From DATFQE01 sp963733845 (GTDB lineage Bacteria; Actinomycetota; Thermoleophilia; Gaiellales; Gaiellaceae), in contig CAVTEM010000009.1 in NCBI GenBank assembly GCA_963733845.1, forward strand, positions 138,114 to 202,113: 64,000 nucleotides of DNA. The letters are read 5' to 3'. A program made the translations under genes and the position numbers. Shown piece after piece: positions 30,299-37,240 of the stretch (its first letter is position 1; every line of letters begins with the position of its first letter). The notes under the pieces are model-generated. The model ran no database searches. It was not told the origin of the DNA and saw only the letters and a list, made by a program, of their open reading frames with translations.

Positions 30299-31332
30299 CG
30301 GGAGCCGGCGCCGCCGGCGCGAGCGTCGCGTACCACCTCGCCCTGCTCGGAGCGGACGACGTCGTCGTCGCCGACCCGCGCGGGGTGGCGGGAGGCTCGA
30401 CGAGCCGCGCCATGGGCGGTGTCAGACAGCAGTTCTCCACCGCCGCCGAGGTAAAGCTCGCCCAGGCGAGCATCCGCTTCTTCGCCGAGCTCGGCGCCCC
30501 CCTCTTCACGCAGGTCGGCTATCTCTTCCTCGCGACCACCGAGGCCGGGCTCGCCGCGCTGGAGGAGCGGCGTGAGCTGCAGGCGTCGCTGGGCGTGCCG
30601 GTCGAGCGCGTCGACCCCGGGGACGTGCCCGGGCTGTCCGTGGGCGACGTTCTCGGCGCGGTCACGTGCAGGGAGGACGGCGTGGCCGATCCGCCGGGCG
30701 TGTGCCGCGAGGTCGTCCGTCGCGCGGTCGACCTGGGCGTTGACGTTCGGGAGGGCGTGGACGCCGTGGAGCTCGACCGGGACGTGCTCGTGATCGCCTG
30801 CGGCCCCTGGTCGGGCGAGGTGGGCGAGCAGGTGGGCGTCGAGCTGCCGATCAGGCCGCTGTGCAGGCAGCTGGTCGACACCGAGCCTGTCGACGGCCTG
30901 CCGGCGGACCTGCCGATGGTGATCGAGGAGACGGGCTTCCACTTCAGGAGGGTCCCGTCCGGCGGGCTGCGGCTCGCGATGGGCGAGGCGACCCTGCGTT
31001 GGGGCTTCGAGACCGACGTCGACGTGGACCTCGTCGATGACTGGCTCGCCCGCCTCGGCCGACGGTACCCGGCGGCAGCGGGGATCGCGGTCGCGCGGGC
31101 ATGGGGCGGTCTCTACGACATGACCCCCGACGCGCACCCGATCCTCGGGCGCGTGGCGGACGGGATCTACGCGGCGTGCGGCTTCTCGGGGCACGGCTTC
31201 ATGCAATCGCCCGCCGTCGGTCGCGCCGTCGCCGAGGAGATCCTGCTCGGCGAGTCGGAGCTCGATCTCTCGGCCTTCCGGCTGGAGCGGTTCGCCGGCG
31301 ACGCGGTCTTTCCCGAGACCCTCGTCCTGTGA
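30280..31332 (+). CDS. FAD-dependent oxidoreductase (DAO / sarcosine oxidase-like family)
   Basis: 350 residues from the ATG at 30280, which overlaps the preceding gene by 19 bases. It opens with the Rossmann fingerprint IVVAGAGAAGASVAYHLALLGADDVVVAD, quoted here in part (GAGAAGASV). GGSTSRAMGGVRQQFS is the FAD-binding arginine/glutamine region of glycine/sarcosine oxidases. The tail has TPDAHPILGRV and GFSGHGFMQSPAVGR, the conserved C-terminal FAD contacts. It would oxidise an amine or D-amino acid. The stop TGA overlaps the GTG start of the next gene. Confidence 0.9.
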   Translation: MARIVVAGAGAAGASVAYHLALLGADDVVVADPRGVAGGSTSRAMGGVRQQFSTAAEVKLAQASIRFFAELGAPLFTQVGYLFLATTEAGLAALEERRELQASLGVPVERVDPGDVPGLSVGDVLGAVTCREDGVADPPGVCREVVRRAVDLGVDVREGVDAVELDRDVLVIACGPWSGEVGEQVGVELPIRPLCRQLVDTEPVDGLPADLPMVIEETGFHFRRVPSGGLRLAMGEATLRWGFETDVDVDLVDDWLARLGRRYPAAAGIAVARAWGGLYDMTPDAHPILGRVADGIYAACGFSGHGFMQSPAVGRAVAEEILLGESELDLSAFRLERFAGDAVFPETLVL

Positions 31333-32432
31333 TCGAGCTCACGTGGGAGCAGGTGCGCGCGTTCCGCGCTGCGAGGAGCCTCGACGGTACGGGCGGGATC
31401 GACGAGACCGCCCGGCGGCTGGGCGGCGTGCAGGCACAGGTGCTGTCGTACGCCGAGCTCGCACTGGCTGCGCGCGTCGACGGGCTGCGGGTCGAGGAGG
31501 TCCGGGAGGCGCTCTGGACACGCCGCACCCTCGTCAAGACGTGGGCGATGCGCGGGACGCTCCACCTGCTGCCCGCGGACGACCTTGCGCTCTGGGCGGG
31601 AGCCCTCCGGACGCGCTCGTACCTGTGGCGCAGCGCGGCGTGGACGAAGTACTTCGGCGTCTCGGTCGAGGAGGTGGAGACGCTCGTGGCTGCGATCGCC
31701 TCCTCGCTGGACGGCGAGGGGGAGACGCGCGAGGAGCTCGGCGACGCCGTCGCGGAGCTCGCGGGAGAGCCCGCCCGCGAGCTGATGGCGTCGGGCTGGG
31801 GCACGCTGCTCAAGCCGGTGGCGATGGAGGGCGGGCTGGTGTTCGGGCCCAATCGCGGCCGCAACGTCACGTTCGTCAACCCGCACAAGTGGATCGGGCC
31901 GTACGAGCCGCTGCCGTCGGATCAGGCGATGAGCGAGGTCGTTCGCCGCTGGCTCCGCATGTACGGGCCCGGGTCGAAGGAGGACCTCGCGCGCTGGTGG
32001 GGGATCTCGCCCGGGCGGGCGCGGAAGCCACTCGAGGTGCTCGGCGACGAGCTCGTCGAGGTCAGCGTCGAGGGCCGAAAAGCCTTTGCGCTGGCCGAGG
32101 ACGCGCGGTCGCTACGGACGGCCAAGGCCGACGGGCGCGCCCGCCTCCTGGGCGGCTTCGACCCCTACGTGGTCGGGTTCTTCCCGCGGGACGGCCTGGT
32201 GGAGGCCGAGTTCAAGTCGCGCGTCTCGCGGACGGCAGGCTGGATCTCGCCGGTCGTCCTGGTGGCGGGGAAGCCGGTCGGCGTCTGGAGCCACGAGCTG
32301 CGCAAGGGGACGATGGCGATCACGATCGAGCCCTTCGGGCGCCTGCCGGCGGCGCGCGTGCGCGAGCTGGAAGCCGATGCCGAGCGGCTGGCGGCCGCAC
32401 TGGGAGCCGTTCCCTCGCTGACCGTCGTTTAG
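31329..32432 (+). CDS. Winged-helix DNA-binding protein, AlkZ-like DNA glycosylase family
   Basis: 367 residues from a GTG that overlaps the previous stop (GTGA). The order of winged-helix elements and motifs fits the HTH_42/AlkZ family: RLGGVQAQVLSYAELAL near residue 30 carries the Gln-x-Gln pair that in AlkZ is catalytic, WAMRGTLHLLPADDLALW is the conserved strand-helix, and ARLLGGFDPYVVGFFPRDGL and SPVVLVAGKPVGVW lie near the end. AlkZ unhooks alkylated bases and crosslinks; many members are uncharacterised, so repair activity is an inference. Confidence 0.85.
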   Translation: MIELTWEQVRAFRAARSLDGTGGIDETARRLGGVQAQVLSYAELALAARVDGLRVEEVREALWTRRTLVKTWAMRGTLHLLPADDLALWAGALRTRSYLWRSAAWTKYFGVSVEEVETLVAAIASSLDGEGETREELGDAVAELAGEPARELMASGWGTLLKPVAMEGGLVFGPNRGRNVTFVNPHKWIGPYEPLPSDQAMSEVVRRWLRMYGPGSKEDLARWWGISPGRARKPLEVLGDELVEVSVEGRKAFALAEDARSLRTAKADGRARLLGGFDPYVVGFFPRDGLVEAEFKSRVSRTAGWISPVVLVAGKPVGVWSHELRKGTMAITIEPFGRLPAARVRELEADAERLAAALGAVPSLTVV

Positions 32433-32547
32433 GCCGGTCCGTCCCGTGCCGAGCGCGGCCGGGCTGAGCCGCGCGATCTTCGTCCGAATTCGGCACGAAC
32501 ACGTGCGCTTTTCCCTGCTACTTCTTCAACGGGGTCGAGTGGGGGGT

Positions 32548-32564
32548 CCCCTCCCAGGGAGGGG
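32548..32564. terminator. G+C-rich palindrome between convergent genes, candidate bidirectional terminator
   Basis: CCCCTCCC (32548-32555) and GGGAGGGG (32557-32564) form a perfect 8-bp stem with a one-base centre, in the 143-base gap between convergent genes ending at 32432 and 32576. No clear T-run follows on either strand, so termination is inferred from position. Confidence 0.4.
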
Positions 32565-32575
32565 GATGCGCTTTC

Positions 32576-32914
32576 CTACTCGAACGCGAGCCCGAGCCGC
32601 GACAGCTCTTCCTCGTCGAAGCGCCCCTCGATCGTCGCCTCGACGTCGAACTCCTCCGCGATGTCGGGCGGTTTGCCGATCAGCTCTGCGGCGCGCGAAA
32701 CCGGGGCGGCCAGCGCTGCATCGGCGGCCGCCCGCGACTCCCACAGGTAGATGGCGCCCCAGCGTTCGGTCACCTCGTCCGAGACCCAGACCTTGAAGCG
32801 CAGTCCGGGCGTTTCTGCGAACGCGTCGACCGACTCGTCGCGGAGGTAGCGCCGGAGCTCCTCGATCGTCGTCTTGGAATCGGCCAGGTTCCAGAGGACG
32901 AGCCTGAGCAGCAC
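32576..32914 (-). CDS. Small dimeric alpha/beta barrel (ABM/YdhR-like) protein
   Basis: 112 residues, GTG start directly after the stop of the gene upstream (no gap). LRFKVWVSDEVTERWGAIYLWESRAAADAA is, in pieces, the WG-x-IYLWES pattern of YdhR/antibiotic-biosynthesis-monooxygenase-like proteins, which fold as small ferredoxin-like dimers. Enzymatic activity is uncertain. It is the last gene of a tight four-gene minus-strand operon headed by the carboxyltransferase. Confidence 0.72.
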   Translation of the reverse strand: MLLRLVLWNLADSKTTIEELRRYLRDESVDAFAETPGLRFKVWVSDEVTERWGAIYLWESRAAADAALAAPVSRAAELIGKPPDIAEEFDVEATIEGRFDEEELSRLGLAFE

Positions 32915-33064
32915 CTACTCGTCCGCTTCGACCGGCAGCTTCGCCAGTAGCTGTTTCAGCGAGCGCAGCACGTCCGCCTCGTCGTGCCCGAAATCGTCGA
33001 GGTAGGCGTGCACCGCGGAGTGCAGGAGCCTGAGCTCCTCGTCGGTCAGTTCGATCGTGTGCAT
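32915..33064 (-). CDS. 49-residue protein of unknown function
   Basis: From the ATG at 33064: MHTIELTDEELRLLHSAVHAYL, then an acidic linker and LRSLKQLLAKLPVEADE. Two amphipathic helices are predicted. Short gaps on both sides (10 bases to the cupin gene, none to the next) and family-like sequence (TDEELRLLHSAVHAYLDD occurs widely in small actinobacterial proteins) support a real gene. No function is known. Confidence 0.68.
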   Translation of the reverse strand: MHTIELTDEELRLLHSAVHAYLDDFGHDEADVLRSLKQLLAKLPVEADE

Positions 33065-33074
33065 GCCGCGGAGC

Positions 33075-33434
33075 CTAACCCCACGCGGGAGGCTCGTAGG
33101 CCCCCTCGAGCGGCGCGCCGAAGGTGACGAACTCGAGCCCGTCGGCACCGGCGGTCGGCACCCGGGTCGAGCCCGGGTCCACGCGCAGGAAGCGCCCGGG
33201 CTTGAGCTCGACCTCCTCGCCGTCCACGCTCATCTGCCCTGACCCACGGACGACGAAGTAGACCTCCTCCTGGCCGGCGTCCGCGTGGTCATGCTCGCGT
33301 CCGGTCACGCCGGCGGGGAACGTGAAGTAGTTGAAGCCGAACGCGCGCCCGCCGACGGCGCGGCGCACCTTGCGCACCATCCCGCCCGGCCCCTCGCCCT
33401 CCAGCTCGTCCACGTCCGCGAAGGTGTAGCCCAT
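33075..33434 (-). CDS. Cupin domain protein
   Basis: 119 residues from the ATG at 33434, preceded by GGAGGCGGC. A single cupin barrel: motif 1 is GREHDHADAGQEEVYFVVRGSG with the metal-binding His pair and Glu, motif 2 is LKPGRFLRVDPGSTRVPT, in which the usual His is replaced, so metal binding may be incomplete. It lies 8 bases after the carboxyltransferase gene. Role unknown; a small regulatory or isomerase function is possible. Confidence 0.85.
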   Translation of the reverse strand: MGYTFADVDELEGEGPGGMVRKVRRAVGGRAFGFNYFTFPAGVTGREHDHADAGQEEVYFVVRGSGQMSVDGEEVELKPGRFLRVDPGSTRVPTAGADGLEFVTFGAPLEGAYEPPAWG

Positions 33435-33442
33435 GCCGCCTC

Positions 33443-35002
33443 CTACATCCGAAAGATGCCGAACTTCGTCTCCGGGATCGGGGCGTTGAGCGCCGCCGAC
33501 AGCCCGAGTGCGAGCACGCGCCTGGTGTCGAGCGGGTCGATGATCCCGTCGTCCCAGAGCCGCGCCGTCGAGTAGTACGGGTTGCCCTCGGCCTCGTACT
33601 TCGCCCGGATCTCGTCGGGATCCGCATCGCCGACCATCGTCAGCACCGTCGCCGCCTGCTCGCCGCCCATCACGGAGATGCGCGCGTTCGGCCACATCCA
33701 CAGCTGGCGCGGGCCGTACGCGCGCCCGCACATGCCGTAGTTGCCGGCGCCGAACGAGCCGCCGATCACGACCGTGAACTTGGGCACGTCGGCGCAGGCG
33801 ACCGCCATCACGAGCTTGGCGCCGTCCCGCGCGATCCCGCCGGCTTCGTACTCGACCCCGACCATGAAGCCGGTGATGTTCTGCAGGAAGACGAGCGGGA
33901 TCTTGCGCTCGCACGCGAGCTCGATGAAGTGCGCGCCCTTCTGCGCCGACTCCGCGAACAGGACGCCGTCGTTGGCCAGGATCGCGACCGGGTACCCCTC
34001 GATGCGGGCGAAGCCACAGACGAGCGTCTCGCCGTAGAGCCGCTTGAACTCGTCGAAGCGGCTGCCGTCCACGACTCGCGCGATCACCTCGCGGGGATCC
34101 AGCTGCTGGCGGTGGTCCTCGGGGATCAGTCCGTACAGCTCGGCCGGGTCGGCGACGGGCTCCTCCGGCGGAGCGACGTCCCAGGGCGGCTCCTTGCGTC
34201 GGTGCAGGTGGCGCACGATCGAGCGGGCGATCGCGAGCGCGTGCTCGTCTCCGGTCGCGTAGTGGTCGGCGACACCGGACCGCCGCGCGTGGACGTCCGC
34301 GCCGCCGAGCTCCTCCGCCGTCACGTCCTGGCCGGTCGCCGCCTTCACCAGCGGAGGCCCGCCGATGAAGATGGTGCCGGTGCCGCGCACGATCACGGTC
34401 TCGTCGCTCATCGCCGGCACGTAGGCGCCGCCGGCCGTGCACGAGCCCATCACGACCGCGATCTGCGGGATCCCCTTCGCGGACATGCGCGCCTGGTTGT
34501 AGAAGATCCGCCCGAAGTGCTCGCGGTCGGGGAAGACCTCGGCCTGCAGCGGCAGGAAGGCGCCTCCGGAGTCGACGAGGTAGATGCACGGCAGGTGGTT
34601 CTGCTCGGCGACCTCCTGCGCCCGCAGGTGCTTCTTGACGGTCAGCGGGAAGTACGAGCCGCCCTTGACCGTGGCGTCGTTCGCGACCAGCACGCACTCC
34701 TGGCCCTCGACGACGCCGATGCCGGTCACGATCCCGGCCGACGGAGCCTGGCCGTCGTACACATCCCAGGCGGCAAGCGCGCCGAGCTCGAGGAAGGCGC
34801 TGCCGGGGTCGAGCAGCCTGTCGATTCGCTCGCGGGCGGTCAGCTTCCCGCGCGAACGGTGACGCTCGACGGCCCGCTCGCCGCCGCCCGCTGCGACCCG
34901 AGCGCTGCGTGCGCGCAGCTCGCCGACGAGCTCCTCCATCCGCGCCTGCCCACGCTCGAACGCCTCGGACGCCCGATCGACCTGCGACGTGAGCACGGAC
35001 AC
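33443..35002 (-). CDS. Acyl-CoA carboxylase carboxyltransferase subunit (methylcrotonyl-CoA carboxylase beta-like)
   Basis: 519 residues with two crotonase-fold halves. MCC-type hallmarks are RHRSRGKLTARERIDRLLDPGS, VVMGSCTAGGAYVPAMSDE, RIEGYPVAILANDGVLF, FLQNITGFMVG and the oxyanion loop GGSFGAGNYGMCGRAYGPRQLW, which is characteristic of methylcrotonyl- rather than propionyl-CoA carboxylase beta subunits. It transfers carboxyl from biotin to the acyl-CoA. Its partner alpha subunit is 6 kb away, at 25898-27566. It heads an operon with a cupin and two small proteins. Two palindromes lie upstream. Confidence 0.92.
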   Translation of the reverse strand: MSVLTSQVDRASEAFERGQARMEELVGELRARSARVAAGGGERAVERHRSRGKLTARERIDRLLDPGSAFLELGALAAWDVYDGQAPSAGIVTGIGVVEGQECVLVANDATVKGGSYFPLTVKKHLRAQEVAEQNHLPCIYLVDSGGAFLPLQAEVFPDREHFGRIFYNQARMSAKGIPQIAVVMGSCTAGGAYVPAMSDETVIVRGTGTIFIGGPPLVKAATGQDVTAEELGGADVHARRSGVADHYATGDEHALAIARSIVRHLHRRKEPPWDVAPPEEPVADPAELYGLIPEDHRQQLDPREVIARVVDGSRFDEFKRLYGETLVCGFARIEGYPVAILANDGVLFAESAQKGAHFIELACERKIPLVFLQNITGFMVGVEYEAGGIARDGAKLVMAVACADVPKFTVVIGGSFGAGNYGMCGRAYGPRQLWMWPNARISVMGGEQAATVLTMVGDADPDEIRAKYEAEGNPYYSTARLWDDGIIDPLDTRRVLALGLSAALNAPIPETKFGIFRM

Positions 35003-35023
35003 GCGGATCAGACTAACCAGCGG

Positions 35024-35044
35024 GTAGGACCGAAGGTCCTATTG
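35024..35044. promoter_or_regulatory. Palindromic operator-like box (TAGGACC-GAA-GGTCCTA)
   Basis: A perfect 7-bp inverted repeat at 35025-35041 with a GAA centre, 22 bases upstream of the carboxyltransferase start and 73 bases upstream of the small gene at 35117. The core recurs at 10355-10372 upstream of the paralogous small gene. The symmetry is similar to NarL/DosR-type response-regulator sites; the regulator is not identified. Confidence 0.5.
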
Positions 35045-35079
35045 TGAGCGGCGCGATCCTCGACCACAGTTGGACTGGC

Positions 35080-35098
35080 AGGCCGCACAGTGCGGCCT
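35080..35098. promoter_or_regulatory. Second palindrome in the same divergent spacer (9-bp arms)
   Basis: AGGCCGCAC-A-GTGCGGCCT, perfectly symmetric, ends 18 bases before the ATG of the small gene at 35117. It overlaps the expected ribosome-binding region, so it could be an operator or an mRNA hairpin that blocks translation. No T-run follows. Function inferred. Confidence 0.45.
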
Positions 35099-35116
35099 TC
35101 GACCTACTTGCGGCAG

Positions 35117-35347
35117 ATGAGGATTCGAGTCGACGACCCACAGCTCGTGGACGAGCTCGTCCACCACCTCCGGCGCTCCGGCTGCGTCGCCGAGCCCTCG
35201 GAGGTGGACGCGCACGGCGACGGGATCACCCTCGACGTCCGGCTGCCTGCCGCCTTCGACGAGGCCCAGGCCCGGATGGAGGTCGAGGTCTACCTGAAGG
35301 TCTTCGAGGCCACCCACCCTGGTCGGACCGCCAGCCTGCTCGGCTGA
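35117..35347 (+). CDS. Small protein, paralogue of the one at 10061-10318
   Basis: 76 residues from the ATG at 35117. It shares MRxxxDDPxL, LVxxLRRxG and a C-terminal helix with the 85-residue protein at 10061-10318. An alternating beta/alpha pattern suggests a small ferredoxin-like fold. The two genes also share a palindromic upstream box. No known family is recognised, and the gene is a good candidate for a regulated small stress protein; that last point is inference. Confidence 0.65.
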   Translation: MRIRVDDPQLVDELVHHLRRSGCVAEPSEVDAHGDGITLDVRLPAAFDEAQARMEVEVYLKVFEATHPGRTASLLG

Positions 35348-35386
35348 GGGATCGACTCCGCCGCCCGCGCGGCCGATCTTCAGAGC

Positions 35387-35827
35387 ATGCGCCGCCTCGC
35401 CGCCATCGCGTCGGCCGCCGTGCTGGCCGCAACGGCCGCCGCCGACGCCTCCGCGACGATCGTGCCCGGAAAGGGCATGTCCGGAGTGGCGCTCGGGATG
35501 ACCAAGGCCCAGGTACGCGCCCGCCTCGGCGGGCCGGTCGGAACCGGCGGCGGACGCTGGTACTACGCCCGCGTGTGGGTCGGCTTCCGGGCCGGCCGTG
35601 CCGTCGAGATCACGACCACGCGCAGCACCGAGCGCACCAGCGGCGGGCTCGGCGTCGACTCCAGCGAGTCGTCGTTGCGTTCCGCCTATCCACGGCTTGC
35701 CTGCACCCCCGCGACGCCGTTCAGGCGCTGCCGCCTCGGCAGCGGCGCTCCGGGCACGCGCGTGACCGACTTCATGGTCGGACGCGGCCGCGTCCTGCAG
35801 ATCACGGTCGCGCTGCTGCCCGGCTAG
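35387..35827 (+). CDS. Secreted protein with SmpA/BamE-like motif
   Basis: 146 residues. A signal peptide (MRRLAAIASAAVLAATAAA then ADASA) is followed by ISGVALGMTK-like sequence: GMSGVALGMTKAQVRARLGGP, in which the G-x-T-x-x-x-V-x-x-x-L-G-x-P pattern matches the SmpA/OmlA/BamE repeat. The remainder has a Cys pair (LACTPATPFRRC). In Gram-positives such domains occur in exported proteins of unknown role. No partner gene is evident. Confidence 0.7.
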   Translation: MRRLAAIASAAVLAATAAADASATIVPGKGMSGVALGMTKAQVRARLGGPVGTGGGRWYYARVWVGFRAGRAVEITTTRSTERTSGGLGVDSSESSLRSAYPRLACTPATPFRRCRLGSGAPGTRVTDFMVGRGRVLQITVALLPG

Positions 35828-35894
35828 AGCGCCTCAGCACGACGCCCTCGAGGTGACGCCGTACCGGCGGCGCACGCGCATCCGGAAGCGCTTC

Positions 35895-36476
35895 CTAGTA
35901 CTTCTTCTTCCGCTCGTCTTCGAAGACCTGGTCGCCGGCCGTCCACTCGATCGAGGTGAACGAGAAGCTCAGCTGCACGCGCCCGTCGGCCAGGTCCTTG
36001 ATGCCGACGACGCGAACGCCCTTCAATGTCGACTGCTCGAGGCCGGTGAAGACGATCTTCTCGATCGCCTCGTTGGTGACCAGCGCCTGCCTGAAGCGGG
36101 GCATGCTCGTGGTCTTCTTGATCACGACGACGACGTCGGAGTACTCGCGATGCCCGAGGTTGGCGTTGTTCGACTTGTCGACCGCGGCCTTCATCTCCAG
36201 CTCGTACGTGATCACGTCGAACGCGCCGGCGTGTGCCTTGTCCGTGAGCGGCCCCTTGATGCCGTCCACGTACATGTACGTGCGCTCGTCGACTTCCGCG
36301 ACCGGTGCCTGCGGAGCCGCCTCGCGCAGGAGCTGCTGTTGCAACGCGTGGTTCCCGCCCGCGCGCTGCAGCTCCTCGAGGACGCTCGCGCGCTTGCCCT
36401 CGTCGAGCTGCGCGAGCGCGGGCTTGCGTTCGAGCTCGCGCTCCAGCTCCTCATCCCAGCGGCGACGCTTCGCCAT
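35895..36476 (-). CDS. Hcp-like (type VI/phage tube family) protein with N-terminal helical leader
   Basis: 193 residues from the ATG at 36476. Residues 1-65 are helical and carry AGGNHALQQQLLREA, a Gly-Asn-x-Ala-x3-Leu-Leu motif like those in N-terminal leaders of extracellular contractile-injection-system cargo and DUF4157 proteins. Residues 66-180 read as an Hcp fold: YMYVDGIKGPLTDKAHAGAFDVITYE, quoted in part (YVDGIKG, DKAHAGAFDV), then VVVIKKTTSMPRFRQALVTN and a strand IEWTAG. Hcp forms hexameric tubes in type VI systems. No sheath, baseplate or ClpV gene is in the window, so it may be a stand-alone or cargo form. It is last in an operon with Ku. Confidence 0.68.
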   Translation of the reverse strand: MAKRRRWDEELERELERKPALAQLDEGKRASVLEELQRAGGNHALQQQLLREAAPQAPVAEVDERTYMYVDGIKGPLTDKAHAGAFDVITYELEMKAAVDKSNNANLGHREYSDVVVVIKKTTSMPRFRQALVTNEAIEKIVFTGLEQSTLKGVRVVGIKDLADGRVQLSFSFTSIEWTAGDQVFEDERKKKY

Positions 36477-36520
36477 CGGTTCGATGCTAACGCCGCGTTC
36501 GCGTGCGCACAACGAGACGC

Positions 36521-37219
36521 TCAGCGCCGCGCCTTGGCCAGCGCCTGCTCGGCCTCGTCCACGGCGTCGGCCGCCTCGTCGGCCGCCCGGCGGGCCTGCT
36601 GCGCCGAGCGCTCGGCGTCGCGCGCCTCGCGCTCGAGCCGGCGCTGCTCGGCCTTCGCCTCGCGCAGGGCCGCCTCGGCCTGCTTCACGCGCTTGCCACG
36701 GCTCTCGTCCTCGCGCTTCGGCTTGCCCGCCGGCTGCGACGGCGCGAACGTCAGCCCGGCCAGCGGGTCGAAGCCGCCCGGCTCCGGCTCCTCCGTCAAG
36801 CGCCCGGCCGCGAGGGCGTCCCGCAGCTCCTCGTCCACCGACGCGGTCCGGAAGGTGGACACGATCCGCTCGAGCACGGGGTCGGTCGCCTTGCCCAGCA
36901 GGCTGCGGGACGCATCCCGGAGCTTGCGCAAGGCATCGTTCTGCGCCTGCTGCGCCGCGGCGAACGCGTCGTGGTCGCCGCCGGCAAGCGCGGTCCGGAG
37001 CGCCTCGCTCGAGTCCAGCAGCTTCTTCACGCCGGGCTTGTTCCGGCGTGCCAGCTGATTCACCGTCCACAACGGCACGGACGGCTTCCGCGCACCCGAG
37101 ACCTCCGCGGCCTCGTCGGCGCGGCCGTCCGCCTTCAGCTGCTTCGCCAGCGCGGTACGGCGCTCGACGAACTCGTCGAGCGGCGCGGAGCAGAGCTCGT
37201 CCAGGATCGCCTCGTCCAC
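36521..37219 (-). CDS. Coiled-coil protein of unknown function, in the Ku operon
   Basis: 232 residues. The N-terminal part has FVERRTALAKQLKADGR and VPLWTVNQLARRNKPGVKKLLD, a pattern seen in hypothetical actinobacterial proteins. The C-terminal 70 residues (KQAEAALREAKAEQRRLER and so on) form a long Ala/Glu/Arg coiled coil. It starts 21 bases after the Ku stop. A DNA-repair-associated or nucleoid role is only a guess from position. Confidence 0.75.
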   Translation of the reverse strand: MDEAILDELCSAPLDEFVERRTALAKQLKADGRADEAAEVSGARKPSVPLWTVNQLARRNKPGVKKLLDSSEALRTALAGGDHDAFAAAQQAQNDALRKLRDASRSLLGKATDPVLERIVSTFRTASVDEELRDALAAGRLTEEPEPGGFDPLAGLTFAPSQPAGKPKREDESRGKRVKQAEAALREAKAEQRRLEREARDAERSAQQARRAADEAADAVDEAEQALAKARR

Positions 37220-37240
37220 AGGGGAGAGGTTAGTGCCGCA

